Shown: piece by piece, positions 6,899-12,134 of the stretch
Layout: every line of letters starts with the position of its first letter
Numbering within the stretch: position 1 is the first letter of the stretch
Source: Anaerolineales bacterium
GTDB lineage: Bacteria > Chloroflexota > Anaerolineae > Anaerolineales > Villigracilaceae
Assembly (NCBI GenBank): GCA_015489255.1
Contig: WGAD01000140.1
Location: forward strand, 1 to 12,370
Length of the DNA stretch: 12,370 nt
Direction of reading: 5' to 3'
Notes under the pieces: generated by a model
Told to the model about the DNA's origin: nothing
What the model saw: the letters and a program-made list of their open reading frames with translations, nothing else
The model's database searches: none
Made by a program: the position numbers and the translations under genes

Positions 6899-8548
6899 AT
6901 GTACTCCATCCACCTCTTCGGCACCCCGGTCATTTTCTACCACGGTCAGATCGTTTCCATTCACCGCCGGCAGGCGCGGCGCCTGCTCTATTTCCTGATC
7001 ACTCAACGCAACCCGGTCCACCGCCAAAAGCTGATAGACGTCCTCTGGCAGCCTGCCGACAGCCCGCACGAAAGGAAGAAATTTCGCTCGCGCCTGCGGG
7101 CCTTGTTGGGCCAACTACGGCGAGACCTGCCCGTCGATCTCATTTGCTCGCTGGATCAGGAAACCCTGCAAATCGACGCCCGGCAGATCGCCTATGTGGA
7201 TCACTGGACGTTTATGGACGCCTGGCAAAAGTCGAAACATGTGCTGGGCAAGTACCCGGGCGCCATTGAGATAGAAGACCTCCTGCGCACCATCGTCGCC
7301 GCCTGGCACGACGAATACACCTTCCTGGAGCACCAGGATGGAGACAGCCGCAGCCAATGGCAGCGCTGGCTGGAAGAAGAACGCCGTCAGCTCAGGCAGG
7401 TCTGCCTCGGTTTTGCCCGTGCCACCGCAGATTACATACACGCCACCGGCAGCACGCCAGAATCAGCCCGCTGGATGCACATTGCAGCCAGGCACTTCCC
7501 AGACGATGCGCAAATTCAACAGACCTACCTGGAGCTACTGCAACAAGACGGCCAGATCCTGGAAGCGCGCAAATACATCCATGCCTTGCGCTTGCGCTGG
7601 CAGCAAGAGGATTTGGTCTTCCCCGAAAACCTCCTGCAAATAGAAAGGCAACTCTCCGCCTCCAGGCGCCCCCACCGCCAGCACACCTCATCCCCGCCAA
7701 TCGTCTTGCGAGAAAAAGAACAGGCCAAAATACGCGATCGCTTCCAGCGCGGCGGCCGGCTCAGTCTCTCGGGCCCCGAGGGTATCGGCAAAGACACCCT
7801 GCTACGCACCACCCTTGCGGCCCTGAAAAAAGAATACGGCCATATCACCGAGCTGCGCCTGGCAGGCCAGTTGACCGAACAACACACCCCTTACCAGGCC
7901 GTGCACCATTTCTTGCAGGTTTATGCCCCCTCCTACCCGCGCGCGCTGCCCGCAGAAACCCTCTCCCGTTTGCGCCGCCCCCTCTACAACGACGCCGACA
8001 GGATCGCCCATTCGGAGGAACTCAGCGCTCTGGTTTACCGTTTCCTGGCAGAACAACTGGAAGAAAACCCGCTGATCTTCATTGTCGATAACGCCCATTT
8101 CCTGGACCGGCAATCGCTGGGCATCGTCGAGCGCCTCATCCATTCTTCTCTGTTCGATCGCCGCCAGCGGTTGCTTGTGCTCACCTATTCACCGGAATAC
8201 GAAAACCCCTTCCTCAAAGCTATGCTGGCCAAGCGTCTGATTCGCACCCGCCTGAAGCCGGCTATTGCTATCCCGCCTTTTACCACAGAACAAACCCGCC
8301 AGTTGGTTCGCAGTTGTCTTCACGCCGTGCCGCGGGCTTCTTTCTTGCGAGAGATCCAGTCTTACACTGCGGGCAACCCGCAAAAAATCCGCGCCCTCAT
8401 CACCCGCCTGTTGCGCCAACATCCACGAGAAGAGATCCTGCGTTTCGAGCGCTTGCCCAATGTGTACCTGCTGAACCCAGCCGAAACGGGCATCGCCCCC
8501 GGAAAAGAAGAAGATTCAGCCTGTGGCGGGTCTTCTTCTTCGTTGTAA
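6899..8548 (+). CDS. SARP/BTAD-type transcriptional regulator with an AAA ATPase domain
   Basis: This 549-residue protein looks like a transcription activator of the SARP-AAA group. The N-terminus (about 1-95) is an OmpR-like winged helix (IHLFGTPVIFYHG, then RQARRLLYFL and RQKLIDVLW). About 103-247 is the bacterial transcriptional activation (TPR-like) domain, ending in ILEARKYIHALRLRW and PENLLQIERQL. About 268-515 is a STAND/AAA_16-like NTPase with P-loop GPEGIGKDT (292-300) and Walker B LIFIVDNAH (392-400). The P-loop has Asp where Ser or Thr normally follows the lysine, so nucleotide hydrolysis is doubtful. The long C-terminal TPR array of relatives is missing. AGGGGG precedes the ATG. 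It lies 16 bases after recN and is probably co-transcribed, a link to DNA damage being only inferred. Confidence 0.85.
   Translation: MYSIHLFGTPVIFYHGQIVSIHRRQARRLLYFLITQRNPVHRQKLIDVLWQPADSPHERKKFRSRLRALLGQLRRDLPVDLICSLDQETLQIDARQIAYVDHWTFMDAWQKSKHVLGKYPGAIEIEDLLRTIVAAWHDEYTFLEHQDGDSRSQWQRWLEEERRQLRQVCLGFARATADYIHATGSTPESARWMHIAARHFPDDAQIQQTYLELLQQDGQILEARKYIHALRLRWQQEDLVFPENLLQIERQLSASRRPHRQHTSSPPIVLREKEQAKIRDRFQRGGRLSLSGPEGIGKDTLLRTTLAALKKEYGHITELRLAGQLTEQHTPYQAVHHFLQVYAPSYPRALPAETLSRLRRPLYNDADRIAHSEELSALVYRFLAEQLEENPLIFIVDNAHFLDRQSLGIVERLIHSSLFDRRQRLLVLTYSPEYENPFLKAMLAKRLIRTRLKPAIAIPPFTTEQTRQLVRSCLHAVPRASFLREIQSYTAGNPQKIRALITRLLRQHPREEILRFERLPNVYLLNPAETGIAPGKEEDSACGGSSSSL
8507..8538 (+). 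terminator. Hairpin inside the 3' end of the SARP-AAA gene, possible weak terminator
   Basis: GAAGAAGA (8507-8514) pairs with TCTTCTTC (8531-8538). The 16-nt loop contains a further GCC/GGC stem (8519-8521 / 8525-8527). It encodes the last residues of the regulator (EED...SSSS), and the stop codon follows at 8546-8548. The downstream stretch is U-rich but interrupted, so termination here would be weak. Confidence 0.4.
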
Positions 8549-8570
8549 ATCTTTTGTTACCGCCAATCAA

Positions 8571-8576
8571 TATAAT
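8571..8576 (+). promoter_or_regulatory. TATAAT element upstream of a candidate small RNA
   Basis: A perfect TATAAT predicts a transcription start at about 8583. There is no good -35 at standard spacing. An ATG (8584) lies seven bases after the hexamer, but its 34-codon frame runs through the following terminator. Confidence 0.45.
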
Positions 8577-8582
8577 GAACAA

Positions 8583-8667
8583 CATGCAGATACGACAGCT
8601 GCCGGTGCTGTTGCTGGTGGGGACACAGCACCATCCCGACGCCTTAGGGGGGGCGTCGGGTTTTTTT
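8583..8667 (+). ncRNA. Candidate small RNA of about 85 nt with two hairpins
   Basis: Between a perfect TATAAT and a strong intrinsic terminator lies a short segment with its own secondary structure. An 8-bp stem GGTGCTGT (8604-8611) / ACAGCACC (8625-8632) with a 13-nt loop is followed by the terminator hairpin. This is the layout of a small trans-acting RNA. Alternatives are that it is simply the terminator region of the upstream operon, or a leaderless 34-codon frame whose last third is the terminator. I recognise no known RNA family. Confidence 0.35.
8635..8667 (+). terminator. Strong intrinsic terminator
   Basis: CCCGACGCC (8635-8643) pairs perfectly with GGCGTCGGG (8652-8660) around an 8-nt loop and is followed by seven Ts. 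It would end the nadK-recN-SARP operon and/or the candidate small RNA. Confidence 0.9.
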
Positions 8668-8719
8668 GTTTTCTGCAAAAACACTTAAGATTCCGCAAGA
8701 AAAATCTCCAAAATCTACA

Positions 8720-8748
8720 TTGACGGATCGGGCAGGCCTTGCTAAAGT
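8720..8748 (+). promoter_or_regulatory. Putative sigma70-type promoter at the MITE-like element's left edge
   Basis: TTGACG (8720-8725) is followed after exactly 17 bases by TAAAGT (8743-8748), matching 5/6 and 4/6 of consensus. The -10 is the first six bases of the 8-bp repeat flanking the inserted element, so the predicted start (about 8755) now lies inside the element. It would read toward the HTH regulator gene. Confidence 0.45.
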
Positions 8749-8750
8749 TC
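8743..8750 (+). repeat. Left copy of an 8-bp direct repeat (target site duplication)
   Basis: TAAAGTTC here is identical to 8901-8908 and directly abuts the left inverted terminus of the 150-bp element, as a transposition target duplication would. Confidence 0.7.
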
Positions 8751-8900
8751 ACCCGAGTTGCGGATTGGCAACAGGTATCCGTTTTGTCCTTGCAAGCGAC
8801 CGCAAGGAGCGAAGCAATCCCCTGTATGACGATGCGGGAGATGGCTTCGGTCGCGATGCCCCTTGCCATGACACCCATCCTCCTTATCCGCAATTCAGGT
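8751..8900. mobile_element. 150-bp MITE-like palindromic element
   Basis: The element has 15-bp terminal inverted repeats, ACCCGAGTTGCGGAT (8751-8765) and ATCCGCAATTCAGGT (8886-8900), matching at 13 of 15 positions. It is flanked by exact 8-bp direct repeats. The interior is also an imperfect palindrome: GTCCTTGCAAGCGACC...GCGAAGCAATCCCC from 8786 mirrors GGGAG-ATGGCTTCGGTCGC...CCATGAC up to 8872. The interior resembles the GAAGCAATC-containing intergenic repeats seen in many bacterial genomes. There is no coding capacity, so it would need a transposase in trans. Only one copy is in the window, so its repetitive nature is inferred. An alternative is a non-mobile structured RNA, but the direct repeats argue for insertion. 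Confidence 0.7.
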
Positions 8901-8908
8901 TAAAGTTC
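8901..8908 (+). repeat. Right copy of the 8-bp direct repeat (target site duplication)
   Basis: TAAAGTTC, identical to 8743-8750, directly abuts the right terminus of the element. It is the duplicated -10 hexamer plus two bases. Confidence 0.7.
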
Positions 8909-8948
8909 CGTTCACCGCATTCTTTCTTTTCATCAGGAGGCCTGTGTC

Positions 8949-9578
8949 ATGGACCCTTCTTCAGAGTGGTTGACAATCAGCGAGGCCGCCCACATGCTCG
9001 GCATTCACCCCAGCACCGTGCGCCTATGGGCAGACAAGGGCATCCTGCCCGTTCAGCGGACGCACGGCGGGCACCGCCGCTTTCGCCGGCAAGATATTGA
9101 GCTCTGGCAACAAAACCGCCACAAGCACGATTTTTACGACTCCCAAGCCATGCTGCCGCGCCTGTTGCAGGCCATCCGGGTGCAGATCGCCGAAGGCGAT
9201 TTGAACGCTCAATCCTGGTATCGCAAACTGGACACTACCGCCCGCGAACATTATCGCGCCAGCGGCAAGCATCTGCTCAAAGGATTGATCTTTTACCTGA
9301 CCAGCGAAGACGAGGCGGAAGGCGCCAGCGAAGCCCATGCCCTGGGGTATGAATATGCCTCTCGCGCCCGGCGATATCAATTGAGTTGCAGCGAAGCGAT
9401 CCAGGCTTTCTTGTTCTTTCGCAATGCGCTCTTCGGCGGCGTATATGCCCTGCTGGAACAAGTGCATCTCCCTTTTCGGCGCAATCACCTGCAATTGATT
9501 GAGAAAATCACCACCTTTACCGATCTGATCCTGATCAACCTCACGGAAACTTACCTTCTCCTGGAGACCAGCGAATGA
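8949..9578 (+). CDS. MerR/excisionase-type HTH regulator with a helical C-terminal domain
   Basis: This 209-residue protein has an N-terminal MerR-like winged helix (8-53): LTISEAAHMLGIHPSTVRLW, then GILPVQRTHGGHRRF, a wing typical of the HTH_17/BldC type. A basic linker (RHKHDFY) leads to an all-helical domain (about 68-205). Its RASGKHLLKGLIFYL, YASRARRYQLSCSEAIQAFLFFRNAL and C-terminal ITTFTDLILINLTETYLL segments resemble the RsbRD N-terminal/globin-like sensory helical bundle. No cofactor residue can be assigned. AGGAGG sits eight bases before the ATG. The gene heads a three-gene cassette: its stop overlaps the next start (ATGA). The long 5' region contains the MITE-like insertion. DNA binding is well supported; the signal sensed is unknown. 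Confidence 0.85.
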   Translation: MDPSSEWLTISEAAHMLGIHPSTVRLWADKGILPVQRTHGGHRRFRRQDIELWQQNRHKHDFYDSQAMLPRLLQAIRVQIAEGDLNAQSWYRKLDTTAREHYRASGKHLLKGLIFYLTSEDEAEGASEAHALGYEYASRARRYQLSCSEAIQAFLFFRNALFGGVYALLEQVHLPFRRNHLQLIEKITTFTDLILINLTETYLLLETSE

Positions 9579-9706
9579 CCGCGCAACGACAATACCCCCC
9601 GCTGTACGAAAAAGGAATCCCCGTCTTGCTGGCCCTGATCGTGGTTTTGGCCTTGGCCTTGCTGGCCCTCACTGTGCTGGTTGTGCTCGGCGTTTTCCCA
9701 GCCTGA
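9575..9706 (+). CDS. 43-residue single-pass membrane peptide
   Basis: This small gene is supported by its ATGA overlap with the HTH regulator stop and its position 19 bases ahead of the next gene. The peptide has a short polar N-terminus with a KG before the membrane (MTAQRQYPPLYEKG), then one hydrophobic helix of about 25 residues (15-40) made of Leu, Val, Ala and Ile, ending GVFPA. There is no lipobox or charged tail. I do not recognise a family. Translational coupling suggests it works with its neighbours, for example as a small subunit or modulator of the seven-TM protein, which is inference. Confidence 0.7.
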   Translation: MTAQRQYPPLYEKGIPVLLALIVVLALALLALTVLVVLGVFPA

Positions 9707-9725
9707 ATAACCCCCGGAGTTTGCC

Positions 9726-10406
9726 ATGTTTGCCTATGTGCCTCTGCTTTCTTTCTTCGTCAGCCTGACGCTAACGGGGTTCGTCTTGCACCGTTGGACG
9801 CAACGCCGCCGCCCCCACCTGCTCCTTTGGGGAGTGGGCGCCTTGTTTTACGGCATCGGCGGGTTTGCCGAATTTTATTACGGCCTCTTCGGTTGGCAGC
9901 CGCTGGTCTTTCGTCTGTGGTATCTCTTCGGCGCCATCCTCGTCGCTGCCTGGCTCGGGCAGGGGACGGCCTATCTCCTGCTGCCGCGCCAATGGGCGCA
10001 TGGTCTGATGACCGTCCTGTTGCTCGGCTCGCTATACGCCGCCTGGCGTGTCTTCACCGCGCCGCTTGCCCCCGATCAAATGCTCAACGGCGAATTAAGC
10101 GGCCATGCCCTGCCCGCCAGTGTGCGCCTGCTGACGCCCTTCTTCAACCTTTATGGCACCGCCCTCCTGGTAGGCGGCGCCGCCTACTCCGCCTGGATAT
10201 TCTGGCGCAAGCGGGTTTTGTTGCACCGCGCCATCGGCAACGTGCTGATCGCCTTCGGCGCGCTGCTGCCAGCCTTTGGCGGCGCTTTCAGCCGCGCTGG
10301 CATCCCCTATGCCCTCTACCTGGGGGAATTTTTCGGCATCCTGCTGATTTTCATCGGCTTTTGGCGCGCCACTCACCCCGGCGATGCCGCCGCCAACAAA
10401 GATTAA
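9726..10406 (+). CDS. Seven-transmembrane protein of unknown function
   Basis: This is a 226-residue integral membrane protein. I count seven hydrophobic helices at about 2-21, 31-52, 62-82, 92-112, 137-159, 168-188 and 194-214, with short loops and a positively charged HRWTQRRRP loop (22-30) that would be cytoplasmic, placing the N-terminus outside. Notable intramembrane polar residues are E49 and Y51-Y52 in GGFAEFYYG and E201 in LYLGEFFG. There is no kinase, GGDEF or other output domain, although the fold recalls 7TM sensory input modules. CGGAG precedes the ATG. It is the last gene of the HTH/small-peptide cassette and is closed by a strong terminator. The function is not known. Confidence 0.8.
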   Translation: MFAYVPLLSFFVSLTLTGFVLHRWTQRRRPHLLLWGVGALFYGIGGFAEFYYGLFGWQPLVFRLWYLFGAILVAAWLGQGTAYLLLPRQWAHGLMTVLLLGSLYAAWRVFTAPLAPDQMLNGELSGHALPASVRLLTPFFNLYGTALLVGGAAYSAWIFWRKRVLLHRAIGNVLIAFGALLPAFGGAFSRAGIPYALYLGEFFGILLIFIGFWRATHPGDAAANKD

Positions 10407-10418
10407 TTGGCCCGCTAT

Positions 10419-10455
10419 AAAGAAAAAGCCCCGCTGGATGCGGGGCTTTTTCTTT
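10419..10455. terminator. Perfect 16-bp bidirectional terminator
   Basis: AAAGAAAAAGCCCCGC (10419-10434) pairs perfectly with GCGGGGCTTTTTCTTT (10440-10455) across a 5-nt loop. T-rich on the right and A-rich on the left, it could work in both directions. It closes the seven-TM gene cassette and ends five bases before the next -10. Confidence 0.93.
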
Positions 10456-10460
10456 CCCGT

Positions 10461-10466
10461 TATAAT
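10461..10466 (+). promoter_or_regulatory. Promoter -10 for the DUF6391-like/holA operon, predicted leaderless
   Basis: A perfect TATAAT ends six bases before the ATG at 10473. The upstream 20 bases are the terminator stem, so there is no independent -35. No Shine-Dalgarno sequence is present. Confidence 0.6.
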
Positions 10467-10472
10467 TGCAGC

Positions 10473-10982
10473 ATGAGCACTCTTCTCAACACTCCCTCCA
10501 TTCTGGCAACGCGCCGCAACCACGCCCTCGAACACGCCGTGGTGCATCTGCTGAGCCGTCAACGCCCAGGCAAACCGCTCGTCGGACACGCCAACCCGCG
10601 AGGGTTTCTACTCTTCGGTGAAGTAGAAACCACCGACCTGCAGGCCGCAGCCGATGAGGCCCTGGCCCGCTTGCGCAGTGGGCAAAGCCACCTTGCCGTT
10701 CACCCCGGTTGCGGCACGAATCTGGTGCTGAATGCCCTGGCTCTCGGACTGGGCGCCTGGGCAGGCATGAGACACACCCGCACTGATCGGGAGCGGTTGG
10801 ACCGCATCCCCCTGGCCGGCCTGCTGGCCGCCGGGATGCTGTCCCTCTCCCAGCCGCTCGGCCCCTGGGTGCAAAAGAAATTCACCACCGAAGCCGACCC
10901 CGGACCGCTGCAAATCGTCTCCATTCGCCTCCTGTGGTCGGGCAGGTTCCGCTTGCATTTCGTAGAAACGCGCGCCCTATGA
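10473..10982 (+). CDS. DUF6391-like protein
   Basis: This 169-residue protein of unknown function resembles the DUF6391 family from recalled motifs: RNHALEHAVVHLL (15-27) near the N-terminus, then GFLLFGEVET (44-53) and LAVHPGCGTN (74-83). Two hydrophobic segments (about 84-99 and 112-130) suggest membrane association, and the C-terminus is basic and hydrophilic. The conserved histidines H17, H21 and H25 together with C80 could bind a metal or cofactor, which is inference. An upstream in-frame extension to 10407 crosses the terminator, so the ATG at 10473 is chosen. Its stop overlaps the holA start by four bases (ATGA), giving a two-gene operon. Confidence 0.75.
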   Translation: MSTLLNTPSILATRRNHALEHAVVHLLSRQRPGKPLVGHANPRGFLLFGEVETTDLQAAADEALARLRSGQSHLAVHPGCGTNLVLNALALGLGAWAGMRHTRTDRERLDRIPLAGLLAAGMLSLSQPLGPWVQKKFTTEADPGPLQIVSIRLLWSGRFRLHFVETRAL

Positions 10983-11932
10983 CGACAGCCCAAGTCACCG
11001 TGCTGATCGGAAACGATGAGGTCGCCATCCAGCAACGAATCGCGGCCCTGCGCGCCAATTTCGCCGACGCCTCGCACATGAACCTGACCCACATCCGGGA
11101 AGCCCTGCCAGCCGAAGACCTGCACAATGCGCTCAACGCCCTGCCGTTCATGGGCGGAGAACGCCTGGTGTTGTTCGAACACCCCTCCCGGCTGTTCCCT
11201 TCGCCAGCCAGCCGCAAAAAGCTGCTTGCCCTGCTCTCTTCTCTGCCCCCGACCACCCGCGTCGCGCTGTATGAAGTCTGGACGGAGCGCAAACCGGAAA
11301 ATCATTGGCTGGTTAAATGGGCGCAAAGGACGCCAACCGCCACCGCCCAACTGCTGACCCTGCCCCGCGACATGACAGAATGGATCGTGCGCGAAACCCG
11401 GCGCCAAGGCGGAGACATCCGCCCGCGGGCGGCGCGCCGCCTGGCCGAACTGACAGGCGACCAGCCGCGCCATGCCGCCCAGGAAATCAGCAAACTGATC
11501 ACCTATGTGGACGCCGCCCGTCCCATCACCCTGCAAGATGTGGAAACCCTGAGCGTTGCCGTTTCCGAAGCCAGCATCTTCGCCCTGGTGGACGCGTTGG
11601 GAGAAGGGCAGGCCCGCCAGGCACAACACGTGTACCACCAGCTGCTGCGCAACCAGGATGCCTTTCAAATCTTCGGCATGATCGTTCGCCAGTTTCGCCT
11701 GCTCCTCCAGGCCCGGGAACTGCTCGAACAGGGCGGTCACACCCTGGACATTCAGCGCCGCCTGCAACTACATCCTTTCGTCGCCGAGAAGATCGCCACC
11801 CAGGCGCGCAACTTCCGCCTGAACACATTGGAAAACATCTACCGCCATTTGCAAGAAATGGACATCGCCGCCAAAACTGGCAAAATGCCCCTGGAACTGG
11901 CAATCGACTTGTTCATCGCCCGCTTTGCATAA
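10979..11932 (+). CDS. holA: DNA polymerase III subunit delta
   Basis: HolA is the delta subunit of the clamp loader, which opens the beta sliding clamp and loads it on DNA in replication. The 317-residue protein (family 320-345) begins TVLIGNDEVAIQQRI, equivalent to the family's YLLyGeE start, and contains the clamp-interacting PFMGGERLVLF motif (56-66). Next come the delta AAA+-like domain with DMTEWIVRETRRQG (131-144) and the lid AAQEISKLITY (166-176). The C-terminal collar domain includes SIFALVDALGEG (199-210), the conserved MIVRQFRLLLQARELL helix (about 234-249), and LELAIDLFIARF at the end. It starts by ATGA overlap with the preceding gene. An in-frame extension upstream lies inside that gene and is rejected. 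Confidence 0.95.
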   Translation: MTTAQVTVLIGNDEVAIQQRIAALRANFADASHMNLTHIREALPAEDLHNALNALPFMGGERLVLFEHPSRLFPSPASRKKLLALLSSLPPTTRVALYEVWTERKPENHWLVKWAQRTPTATAQLLTLPRDMTEWIVRETRRQGGDIRPRAARRLAELTGDQPRHAAQEISKLITYVDAARPITLQDVETLSVAVSEASIFALVDALGEGQARQAQHVYHQLLRNQDAFQIFGMIVRQFRLLLQARELLEQGGHTLDIQRRLQLHPFVAEKIATQARNFRLNTLENIYRHLQEMDIAAKTGKMPLELAIDLFIARFA

Positions 11933-11982
11933 GCGCACAGCAAAACCGGTCGCAAAAGGCTTGACCAGAGCGCGCTTATGCA
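11926..11982. repeat. 11-bp perfect inverted repeat spanning the holA stop and tRNA promoter
   Basis: TGCATAAGCGC (11926-11936) and GCGCTTATGCA (11972-11982) are exact inverse copies separated by 35 bases. The left arm contains the holA stop codon; the right arm sits between the -35 and -10 of the tRNA promoter. An inner GGTC/GACC pair (11948-11951 / 11963-11966) could extend the fold. There is no T-run, so it is not a classical terminator. Confidence 0.55.
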
Positions 11983-11989
11983 GTAGAAT
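11961..11989 (+). promoter_or_regulatory. tRNA-Arg promoter
   Basis: TTGACC (11961-11966) and TAGAAT (11984-11989) are 17 bases apart, each one mismatch from consensus. The predicted start is near 11996, about seven bases before the tRNA. It is the best -35/-10 pair in the window. Confidence 0.75.
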
Positions 11990-12002
11990 ACCCCCCGCGC
12001 AA

Positions 12003-12075
12003 GCCCCCTTAGCTCAGTGGATAGAGCGTTTGGTTGCGGACCAAAAGGCCGGGTGTTCGAGTCACCCAGGGGGCG
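12003..12075 (+). tRNA. tRNA-Arg, anticodon GCG
   Basis: A complete cloverleaf: acceptor GCCCCCT/AGGGGGC (12003-12009 / 12068-12074), D stem GCTC/GAGC, anticodon stem TTTGG/CCAAA (12029-12033 / 12041-12045) with a seven-base loop TTGCGGA, and T stem GGGTG/CACCC with loop TTCGAGT. Positions 34-36 are GCG (12036-12038), reading CGC and CGU. A20 in the D-loop and C35 are the known arginine identity elements. The discriminator is G (12075). The next bases are CACCA, so CCA does not follow the discriminator directly and would need processing or addition. The anticodon is unusual, since most bacteria use ACG (inosine). It stands alone with its own promoter and terminator. Confidence 0.93.
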
Positions 12076-12080
12076 CACCA

Positions 12081-12105
12081 AAAAGCGGCTCAGCCGCTTT
12101 TTTTT
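12081..12105 (+). terminator. Intrinsic terminator after the tRNA
   Basis: AAAAGCGGC (12081-12089) pairs with GCCGCTTTT (12093-12101) across a 3-nt loop. The run of eight Ts (12098-12105) completes it. It ends 16 bases before the surE -10. Confidence 0.9.
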
Positions 12106-12121
12106 ATCGGTCAATGGAGGG

Positions 12122-12127
12122 TACAAT
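12122..12127 (+). promoter_or_regulatory. surE promoter -10, predicted (near-)leaderless
   Basis: TACAAT ends seven bases before the surE ATG (12135), predicting a start one base ahead of the codon. No clear -35 is visible. The GGAGG at 12116-12120 lies upstream of the -10, so it would not be in the transcript if this promoter is used. Confidence 0.5.
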
Positions 12128-12134
12128 AAGCGCC

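Noticed and set aside
8584..8688. 34-codon leaderless gene after TATAAT at 8571
   Set aside because: The last part is encoded by the terminator hairpin and its T-run, so most transcripts would end before the stop codon. A small RNA or plain terminator region is more likely.
8567..8893. Minus-strand open frame across the 8.6-8.9 kb gap
   Set aside because: Most of it is a translation of the palindromic MITE-like element and terminator, with Cys/Arg/Ile-rich low-information sequence and no start context.
10407..10472. Earlier start for the DUF6391-like gene
   Set aside because: It would translate the perfect terminator hairpin and the TATAAT. The ATG at 10473 fits the family start and the promoter spacing.
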